Positions 1 to 7,809 of a stretch of DNA of 17,730 bases are shown piece after piece. The stretch's first letter is position 1; each line of letters opens with the position of its first letter. The position numbers were made by a program, and so were the translations under genes. Source of the DNA: JAKASV01 sp964595035 (GTDB taxonomy: Bacteria; Babelota; Babeliae; Babelales; Vermiphilaceae); contig CAZQNW010000017.1 of NCBI GenBank assembly GCA_964595035.1, positions 1 to 17,730 of the forward strand. Reading direction: 5' to 3'. A model generated the notes under the pieces. It was not told the DNA's origin and made no database searches. It worked only from the letters and a program-made list of their open reading frames with translations.

Positions 1-585
1 ATGGCCTTTGACGAAAAACAAAATTTTGATGAGCAGAACGAACTATCTGACAACGCTGAACATGAGCCGTGTGAAACTAATGAAACGTGTGAGCAAGAAG
101 AAATAGCAGCTGCTCTTGAGCAACAACGTAAGCAAGAACTTAACCGCTGTGTCCAAGAGATGGAAGATCTTAAAGGTACATGTCAACAGTTGGCAGCCGA
201 CTTTGAAAACTATAAAAAGCGTGTAGAACGTGATAGAGGATCATGGATGTTCACTGCTCAGGCAGAGATTCTTCGCGATCTGTTGCCCGTTGTGGATGAT
301 TTTGATCGTGCTATTGCTGAATATAAAAAAAGCGAAAATGCAGTTCAATATGCGGCATGGATTTCAGGTTTTGAACTTATTAGAAAGGCTTTAGATAAAT
401 TTCTTTCAAGCCACGGTGTTACTCCGATTGAACAGATGGTTATATTTGATCCTCACTATCATGAAGCGGTTGTTCATATTGAGTCTCCCGTGCATGCATC
501 AGGGCAAATTGTAGAGGTTATCCAAAAAGGCTATATGCTTAACGATAAAGTTTTACGTGTTGCGCGTGTTGCGGTTGCTAAGTAA
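1..585 (+). CDS. grpE: Nucleotide exchange factor GrpE
   Basis: GrpE is the co-chaperone that drives ADP release from DnaK in the cytoplasmic Hsp70 cycle. The 194-residue protein has the family layout: an acidic, disordered N-terminus (about 1-35), a long helix that would form the dimer coiled coil (about 35-100, containing ADFENYKKRVERD and LLPVVDDFDRA), and the C-terminal beta domain that contacts DnaK, with FDPHYHEAV near 149-157 and QKGYMLNDKVLRVARVAV at 175-192. The length is normal. The ATG is the first base of the window, so the ribosome binding site and any upstream neighbour (dnaK or hrcA would be usual) cannot be seen. No dnaJ follows; the next gene is convergent. Family assignment is very secure; whether an earlier start exists cannot be tested. 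Confidence 0.96.
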   Translation: MAFDEKQNFDEQNELSDNAEHEPCETNETCEQEEIAAALEQQRKQELNRCVQEMEDLKGTCQQLAADFENYKKRVERDRGSWMFTAQAEILRDLLPVVDDFDRAIAEYKKSENAVQYAAWISGFELIRKALDKFLSSHGVTPIEQMVIFDPHYHEAVVHIESPVHASGQIVEVIQKGYMLNDKVLRVARVAVAK

Positions 586-607
586 CGCGAATCAAATCCT
601 CCGAGTC

Positions 608-622
608 GGCGCGTAATGCGCC
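608..622 (+). terminator. GC-rich hairpin between convergent genes
   Basis: GGCGC-GTAAT-GCGCC forms a 5-bp GC stem with a 5-base loop, and partial pairing of the flanking CCTCCGAG and CTGCCTCAGG could extend it. It lies 22 bases after the grpE stop, in the gap between grpE and the convergent gene that ends at 725. The downstream sequence is T-rich but has no clean T-run, so it is a weak candidate for an intrinsic terminator. It could also be a 3' stabilising hairpin. The rest of 586-724 shows nothing else I recognise. Confidence 0.3.
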
Positions 623-724
623 TGCCTCAGGATGAATCTGTCTGATTGTTCTTCTCTGTTGTGTGAGTCTTTACACTACCAAACTTGTGTTAAAGTTATT
701 GTTACGATAAGGATGAAATGAGCG

Positions 725-1804
725 TTACTTTAATAGTGCTACAACAAGTTCGATCATAATCAAAATAGCGATAAGTACCGATAATAAGTCTTCACGAGCA
801 GCATCGACTTTATGTTGAAATACTGTTCGTATGTCTTGAACAATAGAAAGCTTTTTTTCGATAGTTTCTTGCGCGTTTTTTAGGTCGAGTTTGTCTTGTA
901 ATAGGGTATATAGTTCTGAAAAATACGGTTCGGCAATAAGCTTAATACTACTTTCCAGACGTTCTGTAATAACGGAAATGTCGACACGTAATTTTCCAAG
1001 TTCATCAACAGGACTTCGTGATAGCGTTCCAATAAATGGTATATATGCTTTTACCGATAGCTTACGTACTTTCTCTTCATAAATAGCATTAAGTTGCTGA
1101 TCAAGAACACGGTCGAAGTACTGTAATTCTAAATGCTGAATATTAGCGAATTCAAAAAAATCGAGTGTTTCATGATATTCAGAATCATAAACGAATGCTG
1201 CTGATGTATCAATTACAATTAGATCGCCGCGGTAATATCCCATGGCAGATTCAAGAATCTCATCCCGTTGAATCTCTGATAATGATTCAGTTTCAAAACG
1301 TAACATTGAAGCAATCATACTTCCGTATTGTTTTTTAAAATAGACTGTGTCGCCGAATGGTTCTTGAGGATCAACTTGTATTACAACGTACGAAGATCTA
1401 GTTGAGAAAAAGCTTGGCTTTTTTATAAATGGTTTTATGCGCTTGAATACAGAACTTACATCTTTAATGCTTTGTTCTTCAAAACGATTATCAAGTGTGC
1501 CAAGCTCTGTGCGTACTTGTGCTAACGTTGATCTGAATGGTATTTTGTAAGTCAGTGATAGTGCGCCAAAGTTATGTATTTTAATACCGGTGCAATGCGG
1601 TGTTGGTTGTTCGGGTAATTTTGTTGCTAACGGTATATGGTAATTTTTGAAGTATTTTTGTGGTGTCGAAGGTTCAAGGTCAAGTACGTTTGAGGCACGT
1701 ATTTGATCAAAGTTTATATCGTCGCCGACGTCAAATGCCTGAAATATATAGATATTTCCTGAAAATATAACATCTTTATTATCTTGCATAATTGGTTCTT
1801 GCAT
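725..1804 (-). CDS. Tail-anchored RMND1/DUF155-like protein of unknown function
   Basis: A 359-residue protein without a signal peptide. It ends in a hydrophobic segment (about 340-358, LLSVLIAILIMIELVVALL) that should anchor it in the membrane with the bulk of the protein in the cytoplasm. Before the anchor is a long charged helical stretch (about 290-338). A mid-protein block, YYRGDLIVIDTSAAFVYD (180-197), and the layout of beta-rich N-half, helical hairpin and terminal LI.iE-type membrane helix resemble the Rmd1/RMND1/YagE (DUF155, COG1723) family. Eukaryotic members of that family act in mitochondrial translation; the bacterial role is unknown. The similarity is by eye and distant. The ATG at 1804 is chosen because AAGGAG (1813-1818) lies 8 bases upstream; a second ATG five codons in has no such site. 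It is the last gene of the minus-strand block and convergent with grpE. The gene is certain, the family tentative. Confidence 0.55.
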   Translation of the reverse strand: MQEPIMQDNKDVIFSGNIYIFQAFDVGDDINFDQIRASNVLDLEPSTPQKYFKNYHIPLATKLPEQPTPHCTGIKIHNFGALSLTYKIPFRSTLAQVRTELGTLDNRFEEQSIKDVSSVFKRIKPFIKKPSFFSTRSSYVVIQVDPQEPFGDTVYFKKQYGSMIASMLRFETESLSEIQRDEILESAMGYYRGDLIVIDTSAAFVYDSEYHETLDFFEFANIQHLELQYFDRVLDQQLNAIYEEKVRKLSVKAYIPFIGTLSRSPVDELGKLRVDISVITERLESSIKLIAEPYFSELYTLLQDKLDLKNAQETIEKKLSIVQDIRTVFQHKVDAAREDLLSVLIAILIMIELVVALLK

Positions 1805-1899
1805 GGATTATGCTCCTTTATATACGGTGGAGTACTCAGTTGTCTTTTATGTTACCATACCAAAAATTAAAAGTCATAAGCAAAGGAAAAGGTATGCGT

Positions 1900-3141
1900 T
1901 TATTTAGGGTATGTTTTTTCAGTCGATGCAAATTGTGCGAATACCATATGTGTACCGTTGTTTTTGAGCCATTGAGGTAATGAATAAATGATTAAATGTT
2001 GTTGATCAGGAATATATAAGGTTGCTCCCGAGCTGAAGTTGCACATGCCTTGTTTGCAGAACATGTGTTTTTCGGTGATGTATCTAATATAAGGTCTTTT
2101 TGATCCTACCTGACATGATGCTGTAATGCCGTCAGGATTATAGCTTTGCGCATCATGTTTCATATTATGAGTAACCTTTCTGATAGTGACTTCGAATAAC
2201 GATATACTGTCTTTGTTGTTGCGTAATGGATCTGTTCCCACGGTATTTTCCAGTCCGACAAGATAGAGCTTGCCGTTGTAATCGTTAACAAAGTTTATGT
2301 TTTGAAAAGTATGTTTTCCTTGATAGTTCATACAGAGTTCTGTTGGAATAAAAATATGGTTTATTTCATCAAAGCCGTTGTTAATATCATTATCTTTTGA
2401 AAAATAAAAATCGAACCCGTATTGTTGTGACGCGTGGTCATAGCCCCAGACTGCAATAACAAAGTTCCCTTCTGCCGTGCGTGTCATAGCAACAGCTTTG
2501 CTTTCAAGCTCAGGACGATTGATATCAATATTAAGGTTGTTTATTTCAAGATTTTCTATTGAATGCTTTGAATCTTTGTATTTCATTTTATACAATACGA
2601 TGCGCGAGTCTTTGTTGTTGTATATGGGGATTGCTATATATGAACCACATGAATCAATACTTCCTGCATGCCAGTACGTTGAGCTGAGTGCAATCTTTTT
2701 TATGAGCTTATCGGTGAGTGGCGGTTTGTTTTTAATCATGTTTTTTCTAAAAGCGCCATTATTATTTTCTGATGGCAGATGCGCGATAAATAATTGTGCT
2801 TCTTGTGCGTGCGGATCGGTTCCTGCCGCTATAACAATAGTGCCCATGTCAAGGTACGCGGGCATTCTTTTGATTGAATTAAAATGATTAAGGTCGCCCC
2901 ATATTCCTTCAAAACGCTGTGTCATGCGCTGTGTATACAGTGGGTAGTGTATAACATCGTTTGTCCAGGTGCCTAAAAAAGTATGAGTGCGAACAGGGAT
3001 ATAAGAAAATGCTTGAGGAACATCATATACCCAAGGGTTGTTCTCTTCTGAACCTTCTTTGTTAATCATACCTAGTAAAGATGCAGATATACTGAGTATG
3101 GCAATACAATAGGATATGCTTTTTTTGTGTAAGGTGAACAT
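1900..3141 (-). CDS. Secreted protein of unknown function, possibly beta-propeller
   Basis: A 413-residue protein with an N-terminal Sec signal sequence (MFTLHKKSISYCIAILSISA, then a polar segment), so probably exported. The reading frame is open to an ATG at 3195, but I take the ATG at 3141 because AAAGGAG (3147-3153) sits 5 bases upstream and the signal peptide starts there. The body alternates short beta-like strands with polar loops. Several blocks look like propeller blades: WHAGSIDSCGSYIAIPI (about 157-173), AVAMTRTAEGNFVIAVW (216-232), FDFYFS (243-248) and FQNINFVNDYNGKLYLVGL (279-297). The HxGxxxxxGxYxxxP pattern followed by DFY and 'GkLYLvGl' blocks is reminiscent of uncharacterised secreted proteins of bacteria and fungi, but I cannot name the family. 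No catalytic motif is visible. It lies 153 bases after lepA on the same strand and may have its own promoter. Confidence 0.6.
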   Translation of the reverse strand: MFTLHKKSISYCIAILSISASLLGMINKEGSEENNPWVYDVPQAFSYIPVRTHTFLGTWTNDVIHYPLYTQRMTQRFEGIWGDLNHFNSIKRMPAYLDMGTIVIAAGTDPHAQEAQLFIAHLPSENNNGAFRKNMIKNKPPLTDKLIKKIALSSTYWHAGSIDSCGSYIAIPIYNNKDSRIVLYKMKYKDSKHSIENLEINNLNIDINRPELESKAVAMTRTAEGNFVIAVWGYDHASQQYGFDFYFSKDNDINNGFDEINHIFIPTELCMNYQGKHTFQNINFVNDYNGKLYLVGLENTVGTDPLRNNKDSISLFEVTIRKVTHNMKHDAQSYNPDGITASCQVGSKRPYIRYITEKHMFCKQGMCNFSSGATLYIPDQQHLIIYSLPQWLKNNGTHMVFAQFASTEKTYPK

Positions 3142-3294
3142 GGAAGCTCCTTTCTGTTGGTACGTACATCCTTCGATGTGGTGTGAAGCACACATTACTC
3201 AGGACGAACGTGTCTTATATATGTTTTGTGAATTTTCGAATTATCAACTCACGTTACATAAAACCTACACAAGATGCATTATCGTTGCAAGGTA

Positions 3295-5115
3295 CTATTT
3301 TTTTAGAATACTTAAAAATGCTTCTTGAGGGACTTCAACATTGCCTACTTGTTTCATTTTACGTTTACCTTCTTTTTGTTTTTCAAGAAGCTTACGTTTA
3401 CGTGTGATATCACCACCATAACATTTTGCTGTTACATCTTTGCGTAATGGTGAAATGCTTGATCGCGCAATAATTTTGGCGCCGATGGCTGCTTGAATGA
3501 CAATTTCAAAAAGTTGACGTGGAATTGCTTTTCTTAATTTTTCGGTTAGATCACGTCCAACATAATAAGCTTTGTCGACATGAATGATACATGAAAGAGC
3601 GTCAACCGGTTTTTTATTAAGTAAGATATCCATTTTTACAAGTTTTGCCGGCGCATAACCTGCTTCTTCATAATCTAAGCTGGCATATCCGGAACTTAAT
3701 GATTTGAGTTGGTCGTAAAAATCAATAGCAACTTCATTAAGAGGTAACGTGTATCTAAGAATTGCTCGATCTTCGTCCATATAGGTTAAGCTTTCTTGTA
3801 TGCCGCGCTTCTCTTCGCACAATTCCATAATGTTTCCGATGTATCTGTGAGGTGTAATAATTGTTGCTTTGATGATCGGTTCATAAATAGTTTCAATTTC
3901 GTTGGCTTCCGGAAAATCTGATGGACTTTCGATGTGTATAATTTCACCCGTATGCTTCATTTTGAGCTGGTAACGTACGCTTGGTGCGGTTGCAATAACC
4001 GATAACCCATATTCTTGTTCAAGACGTTGTTTAAAAACATCCATATGCAAAAGACCAAGAAAACCACATCTGAAGCCAAGACCTAATGCCGGAGATGTTT
4101 TCTTTTCGATAGTTATACTTGCATCATTGAGCATAAGCTTTTCGATAGCGTCACGCAGCAGATCAAAATCTTCGCTGTCTACAGGATAGATGCCGGCAAA
4201 GACCATCGGTTTTGCAGGTTTGAACCCTGGGAAAGGTTTAACAGGATGTTTCGCTAAAAATATGGTGTCACCGATACGAGCTTCATGAATCGTCTTCATG
4301 CCAGTGATGAGGTAGCCTACTTGCCCGGCATATAAAGCATCACAGGGTGTTTCATTGGGGTACATGAGTCCTATCTCAAGGACTTCGTACGTAATATTGT
4401 CATGTGCCAAGGTAATCATGTCACCTTTTTTGATGGCGCCATCTTTAACTGCGATTAAGCATACAACACCGCGATATGAATCAAACCAAGAATCAAAGAG
4501 TAAAGCCTTTAGTGGAGCTTGTTCATCGCTTACAGGAGCCGGAATAAGATTGATGACTGATTGTAGAATTTCATGAATTCCAACACCGGATTTTGCTGAC
4601 GCAAGAATGATATCTGATTCATTAAAATCAAACATTTTTGACATCTGGTGTTTGCAACGCTCAACGTCTGCTCCTACGATATCAATTTTATTAATAACGG
4701 GAATGATGGTCAGGTTCTGTTCAAATGCGAGATAAAAGTTTGCAATGGTTTGTGCTTCGACTCCTTGTGAAGCATCTACAAGTAAAACAGCTCCTTGGCA
4801 TGCATATAAGGATCGTGAGACTTCATAACTGAAATCAACGTGCCCTGGAGTATCAATAAGGTTAAGGAGATACGTTGTTCCTTGATACTCGTAAAACATG
4901 GATGCAGTTTGTGCTTTAACGGTAATACCGCGTTCACGTTCAACTTGAAGCTTATCCAAAAATTGATCTTTTTTTTGACGCTCCGATAACGTTCCTGTTG
5001 TTTCAAGCAAGCGGTCTGATAAAGTAGATTTTCCATGATCGATGTGAGCAATAATTGAAAAGTTCCTAATTGTATGGGGTGGAAAGGCTCGTAAATTTAT
5101 TTTTTTTGGATCCAT
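3295..5115 (-). CDS. lepA: Elongation factor 4 (LepA), ribosomal back-translocase GTPase
   Basis: LepA/EF4 is a ribosome-associated translational GTPase that promotes back-translocation and helps ribosome biogenesis and translation under stress. The 606-residue protein has the full family layout: P-loop AHIDHGKST at 23-31, switch I RGITVKAQT near 62-70, DTPGH at 88-92, NKID at 142-145, then the EF-G-like domains and the diagnostic LepA C-terminal domain with RKDVTAKCYGGDITRKRK and a basic tail rich in Lys/Arg. The length is normal. The ATG at 5115 gives the standard short N-terminus ending in IRNFSIIAHIDHGK. No clear Shine-Dalgarno sequence precedes it, and only a small inverted repeat (TGCAG/CTGCA, 5178-5191) lies in the 78 bases before it. 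The usual neighbour lepB is absent; it follows one of three secreted paralogues on the same strand. Confidence 0.98.
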   Translation of the reverse strand: MDPKKINLRAFPPHTIRNFSIIAHIDHGKSTLSDRLLETTGTLSERQKKDQFLDKLQVERERGITVKAQTASMFYEYQGTTYLLNLIDTPGHVDFSYEVSRSLYACQGAVLLVDASQGVEAQTIANFYLAFEQNLTIIPVINKIDIVGADVERCKHQMSKMFDFNESDIILASAKSGVGIHEILQSVINLIPAPVSDEQAPLKALLFDSWFDSYRGVVCLIAVKDGAIKKGDMITLAHDNITYEVLEIGLMYPNETPCDALYAGQVGYLITGMKTIHEARIGDTIFLAKHPVKPFPGFKPAKPMVFAGIYPVDSEDFDLLRDAIEKLMLNDASITIEKKTSPALGLGFRCGFLGLLHMDVFKQRLEQEYGLSVIATAPSVRYQLKMKHTGEIIHIESPSDFPEANEIETIYEPIIKATIITPHRYIGNIMELCEEKRGIQESLTYMDEDRAILRYTLPLNEVAIDFYDQLKSLSSGYASLDYEEAGYAPAKLVKMDILLNKKPVDALSCIIHVDKAYYVGRDLTEKLRKAIPRQLFEIVIQAAIGAKIIARSSISPLRKDVTAKCYGGDITRKRKLLEKQKEGKRKMKQVGNVEVPQEAFLSILKK

Positions 5116-5193
5116 GATTTTCTATTTTGGTATAAAGGCTAACGTACAGTTATGTATAGTATATAGTGTACGCTTATGCAGTATTTTCTGCAA

Positions 5194-5847
5194 TTATTCA
5201 GTATCAAGGGCATTTGTAACCTTTTCCCAATGAACGCGCAAGCGTGCAAATGTTTCAGCATCTGAATGTGACAAAGCGTAATGGTTTATGGCAAGTTGCC
5301 CCAAGTTGTCGTATACGATTTTTTGCGTTGTACTGAGTCCTTCATGTGTAGTAAGCGATGTCGGTGTTTCTCTCATGAGTGTGCGTGTACGATTTTCTAA
5401 AACCATGCGCTTAGCATGGTTACAGATACGTGAGCTTGTGAAATATCCTACCACGTAGGCACCCAATCCACATGCAGCAAGACGCGCAGCAGAAATATTG
5501 CTTGTTATTGCTCCCCAGAAACGATATGCCAAGACTGATCCTGTTGCACTGGCGAGTGTAGCCAGTGTGCGTGAGCGTATATGGGTATTGCGTTTTACGG
5601 CACTGATACGCATAAGATGACGGACAACATCTTGAGGATAAGCGGGAGCATATTCCCTTTGACCTTGATATCGTTTTGTTTCGGCGGTAGATAGTTTAAT
5701 GTCAGGTGATGTGCCCCAACAGTTTTTATAGATAGTTGCCACAACATATTTAATAAGCGGAGCATAGGGTATGTGTAGTTTGCCATGCATAGGCGTGTGG
5801 ATCAGTATGCATGTAGCCAGTGTTAAGAGTATGCTTAATTTTTTCAT
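5194..5847 (-). CDS. Secreted/membrane paralogue 3 of a local three-gene family
   Basis: A 217-residue protein of unknown function. It begins with a signal peptide (MKKLSILLTLATCILIHTPMHG) and carries two hydrophobic small-residue-rich segments (about 93-112, TLATLASATGSVLAYRFWG, and 119-137, ISAARLAACGLGAYVVGYF) joined by a short turn. This hairpin, preceded by Arg-Thr and followed by a basic stretch ending near ENRTRTLM, aligns with the same core in the genes at 5999-6856 and 6957-7748. It is the most diverged and shortest copy: the 'GK.P' turn seen in the other two is replaced by a longer loop. An AAGGGA ribosome binding site lies just upstream of the ATG. The gene precedes lepA by 78 bases. 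It is probably anchored in the inner membrane with periplasmic flanks. No enzymatic motif is visible. Confidence 0.75.
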   Translation of the reverse strand: MKKLSILLTLATCILIHTPMHGKLHIPYAPLIKYVVATIYKNCWGTSPDIKLSTAETKRYQGQREYAPAYPQDVVRHLMRISAVKRNTHIRSRTLATLASATGSVLAYRFWGAITSNISAARLAACGLGAYVVGYFTSSRICNHAKRMVLENRTRTLMRETPTSLTTHEGLSTTQKIVYDNLGQLAINHYALSHSDAETFARLRVHWEKVTNALDTE

Positions 5848-5883
5848 GTTTGTTCCCTTAATATTGAATTCATCTTTGTAGCT

Positions 5884-5912
5884 ATTCTACTTGATGTGGC
5901 ACAAGCACGCAA
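5884..5912 (-). promoter_or_regulatory. Putative sigma70-type promoter for the gene at 5194-5847
   Basis: On the minus strand, TAGAAT (plus 5884-5889; five of six consensus bases) lies 17 bases from a poor -35 box, TTGCGT (plus 5907-5912). The position, about 30 bases upstream of the coding start, fits. The weak -35 box makes this tentative. Confidence 0.35.
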
Positions 5913-5932
5913 GCATAGATCCGTTTATAAAC

Positions 5933-5971
5933 AAAAGAGCTGATGGAATCATCTTATTCATCAGCTCTTTT
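5933..5971 (-). terminator. Strong intrinsic terminator, possibly bidirectional
   Basis: A perfect 13-bp inverted repeat pairs AAAAGAGCTGATG (5933-5945) with CATCAGCTCTTTT (5959-5971) across a 13-base loop. It lies 27 bases after the stop of the minus-strand gene ending at 5999, whose transcript would read CTCTTTTGTTT after the stem, so it should terminate that gene. On the plus strand the stem is followed by an even better T-rich tract (5966-5980), although no plus-strand gene precedes it. Confidence 0.85.
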
Positions 5972-5998
5972 TGTTTTTTCTTATACTAGGTAAGTTCT

Positions 5999-6856
5999 TT
6001 ATCGAGATGAAGATGCTCCATCTGCTGGAACTGCTGCTTTGAGCCCTCTGTCAACGTTATCCCAGTATTTAATTTGATCAGTAATATAGCGCATAGCATT
6101 TAAACCTGAGAGTCCGACGTGCAATAATGCATGGTCGCTAGATGCAAATGCTTGTTCTGCTTGCGCTGCGGTTATTCTTTGTTCGACTGCTCGTTTTACT
6201 ATTCTGTCATTGAGTGCATATATTCCGCTAAGGTTTGCTTGATGTCTAAAATTGGCATATGAAATCAGTCCTGTTGCTAATCCGGAAACAAGCCCTATAA
6301 CAGCTGTTTTTGGATCTTTTCCGAATGCGCGATATGCTGATCCTGATCCAATTAAAGCTGCCAGTGCTCCAAATCCAAAAGTTCTTCTGAATACATAGCT
6401 GTGAGCTCTGTGTACTAAGCACCCCTGAGTATGAAGAGCTTCTTTTAGATTAAATGATTCTTCGGGTTTATATTGTTCTAATGCATCACCAAGTTTAAGT
6501 TTGCCAAAAATTGTTCTCAATACATGTGCTATTCTGCGTCCGATTGACTGTGCGGCGGTTCTTGTACCGTGTATGGTTTTACCAGGAAGACTTACTATAG
6601 TTTTGTAAGGACGACTTGTTGTTGTTTTTTCCCATACATAGTTGCCTGCTCTGATAGGTGAATAAATTGCGTGGCCGACTAAAGCCGCAAATTTTTTAGC
6701 TGTTTCTTGTATACAGGACTTTTTAGTAGCTGTTGATACTATTTGTGGAATTTGTCCTTGATTAGGGGTGCTTTCCATACTAGCTTCTTGTTCCATGCCG
6801 TTAATATGTGAAGTTAAAGCGCATAAGAGACCAAGAGTCATAACATATTTATTCAT
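5999..6856 (-). CDS. Secreted/membrane paralogue 2 of a local three-gene family
   Basis: A 285-residue protein of unknown function with a signal peptide (MNKYVMTLGLLCALTSHING). The frame extends five codons upstream to another ATG (6871), but AAAGGA (plus 6863-6868) fits the ATG at 6856, which begins the signal peptide. An amphipathic region with AIYSP (about residue 64) matches ALYTP in the next paralogue. The core, about 154-208, reads YVFRRTFGFGALAALIGSGS followed by AYRAFGKDPKTAVIGLVSG: two glycine/alanine-rich helices joined by a GKDP turn. It aligns closely with residues 140-206 of the gene at 6957-7748. The C-terminus is helical and polar, ending in ADGASSSR. It has its own predicted promoter upstream and a strong terminator downstream, so it is probably a single-gene unit. 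Confidence 0.8.
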   Translation of the reverse strand: MNKYVMTLGLLCALTSHINGMEQEASMESTPNQGQIPQIVSTATKKSCIQETAKKFAALVGHAIYSPIRAGNYVWEKTTTSRPYKTIVSLPGKTIHGTRTAAQSIGRRIAHVLRTIFGKLKLGDALEQYKPEESFNLKEALHTQGCLVHRAHSYVFRRTFGFGALAALIGSGSAYRAFGKDPKTAVIGLVSGLATGLISYANFRHQANLSGIYALNDRIVKRAVEQRITAAQAEQAFASSDHALLHVGLSGLNAMRYITDQIKYWDNVDRGLKAAVPADGASSSR

Positions 6857-6903
6857 ACAGAATCCTTTCATTAATAACGAGCGAATACTACGAATTTGTG
6901 AAT

Positions 6904-6932
6904 ATCGTATGCTAAAAATTTTTTAAAGTCAA
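6904..6932 (-). promoter_or_regulatory. Putative sigma70-type promoter for the gene at 5999-6856
   Basis: On the minus strand, TTGACT (plus 6927-6932; five of six consensus bases) and TACGAT (plus 6904-6909; four of six) are separated by exactly 17 bases of A/T-rich DNA. The predicted transcription start lies about 40 bases before the ATG at 6856. Confidence 0.55.
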
Positions 6933-6956
6933 AGTTGTAGAATGTTTTTAAAGTGT

Positions 6957-7748
6957 TTATTGTGCTTTTACCGCTGCTAGAGCTGCAGTTTTCAATGAAC
7001 GCATTGCTTGAGTTTTAAATACTCCTTGGTGCAGTATAGTTCCTATCAAGCCACGCCTTTCACGAGCACTATTATGAGCTTCAGTTATTTCTTCTCTTGT
7101 TAAAGGAGGAGTTTGCTGTCCTATGTTTTCAATAATACGCCTTTGATTTTCAGTAATAAGATTTATATGTGCGCGTCTGTTAAAGCACCAGTGAGCAATC
7201 ATACCGGCTAATGTTCCCGCACCGGCTCCTACGGCTGCGATTGAAGGATTTTTACCGATGATGCGGTAAGCAATACCGGTTCCTAGAGCTGTTGCTAGTG
7301 TTGCATATTCTGCGGTGCGAGATGTTACATATGTGCGGGTATTACGTACCTGATCTCCATAAGCCTCGAAAGCTTTACGCAATCCATCGACGCGTGGATT
7401 TGAACCTGTGGTGTCTTGCAAATAAAATAAATTTTCTGTTTTGGGAGCGTTACCAACTGCAATATAGTGTAGCGCATTTTTAAGCGTATTTAAAAGTGCC
7501 GCAGTTTGTTGGGGGAATCTTTTTAATACATTGAAGGCAGCTCTTGGCGTACTGCGCATTGTTGCTTTGCTTGGTAATGAGTTGTGGATATAATGAGCTA
7601 AGGTGACAGGTGTATAAAGAGCTTTGCCGGGTATAGTGCGTGCGTATGTTAAAAGCGCTTTGAAGCGGATTTTTTGTGTTTTTTGTGGTTCGCCGGCATG
7701 TGCTAATGTTGCTGCACACAATGTAATTAATAACAACTGTTTTTTCAT
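6957..7748 (-). CDS. Secreted/membrane paralogue 1 of a local three-gene family
   Basis: A 263-residue protein of unknown function. A clear signal peptide (MKKQLLLITLCAATLAHAGE) has a good cleavage site after AHA. The N-terminal half is basic and helical and contains GKALYTP (41-47), which matches GHAIYSP in the neighbouring paralogue. The core, about 140-206, contains YVTSRTAEYATLATALGTG and AYRIIGKNPSIAAVGAGAG: two small-residue-rich helices around a GKNP turn, the shape of a membrane hairpin or glycine zipper. The C-terminal part is helical and charged (LTREEITEAHNSARERRG). AAAGGA (plus 7754-7759) is the ribosome binding site. It is divergent from gyrA. The shared core with the next two genes points to tandem duplication. 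A role at the cell envelope or toward a host is possible but unproven. Confidence 0.8.
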   Translation of the reverse strand: MKKQLLLITLCAATLAHAGEPQKTQKIRFKALLTYARTIPGKALYTPVTLAHYIHNSLPSKATMRSTPRAAFNVLKRFPQQTAALLNTLKNALHYIAVGNAPKTENLFYLQDTTGSNPRVDGLRKAFEAYGDQVRNTRTYVTSRTAEYATLATALGTGIAYRIIGKNPSIAAVGAGAGTLAGMIAHWCFNRRAHINLITENQRRIIENIGQQTPPLTREEITEAHNSARERRGLIGTILHQGVFKTQAMRSLKTAALAAVKAQ

Positions 7749-7809
7749 AAGAATCCTTTCATATGTGTCGGTTAACGGTAAACAGGTATACTGTTATAAC
7801 ATTGTGAGT

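Noticed and set aside
586..724. Search for a tRNA or small RNA in the grpE downstream region
   Set aside because: No cloverleaf or TTC-arm motif is visible; only the single hairpin could be supported.
891..1082. Plus-strand open frames opposite the minus-strand genes (also 2477-2887, 4355-4576, 7624-7845 and others)
   Set aside because: They are antisense shadows of well-supported genes, without ribosome binding sites or recognisable protein character.
3142..3195. Upstream ATG extending the secreted protein by 18 residues
   Set aside because: It would bury the signal peptide and ignore the strong AAAGGAG site before the ATG at 3141.
5178..5191. Inverted repeat TGCAG/CTGCA upstream of lepA
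   Set aside because: A 5-bp stem without a T-run is too weak to call a terminator or an operator.
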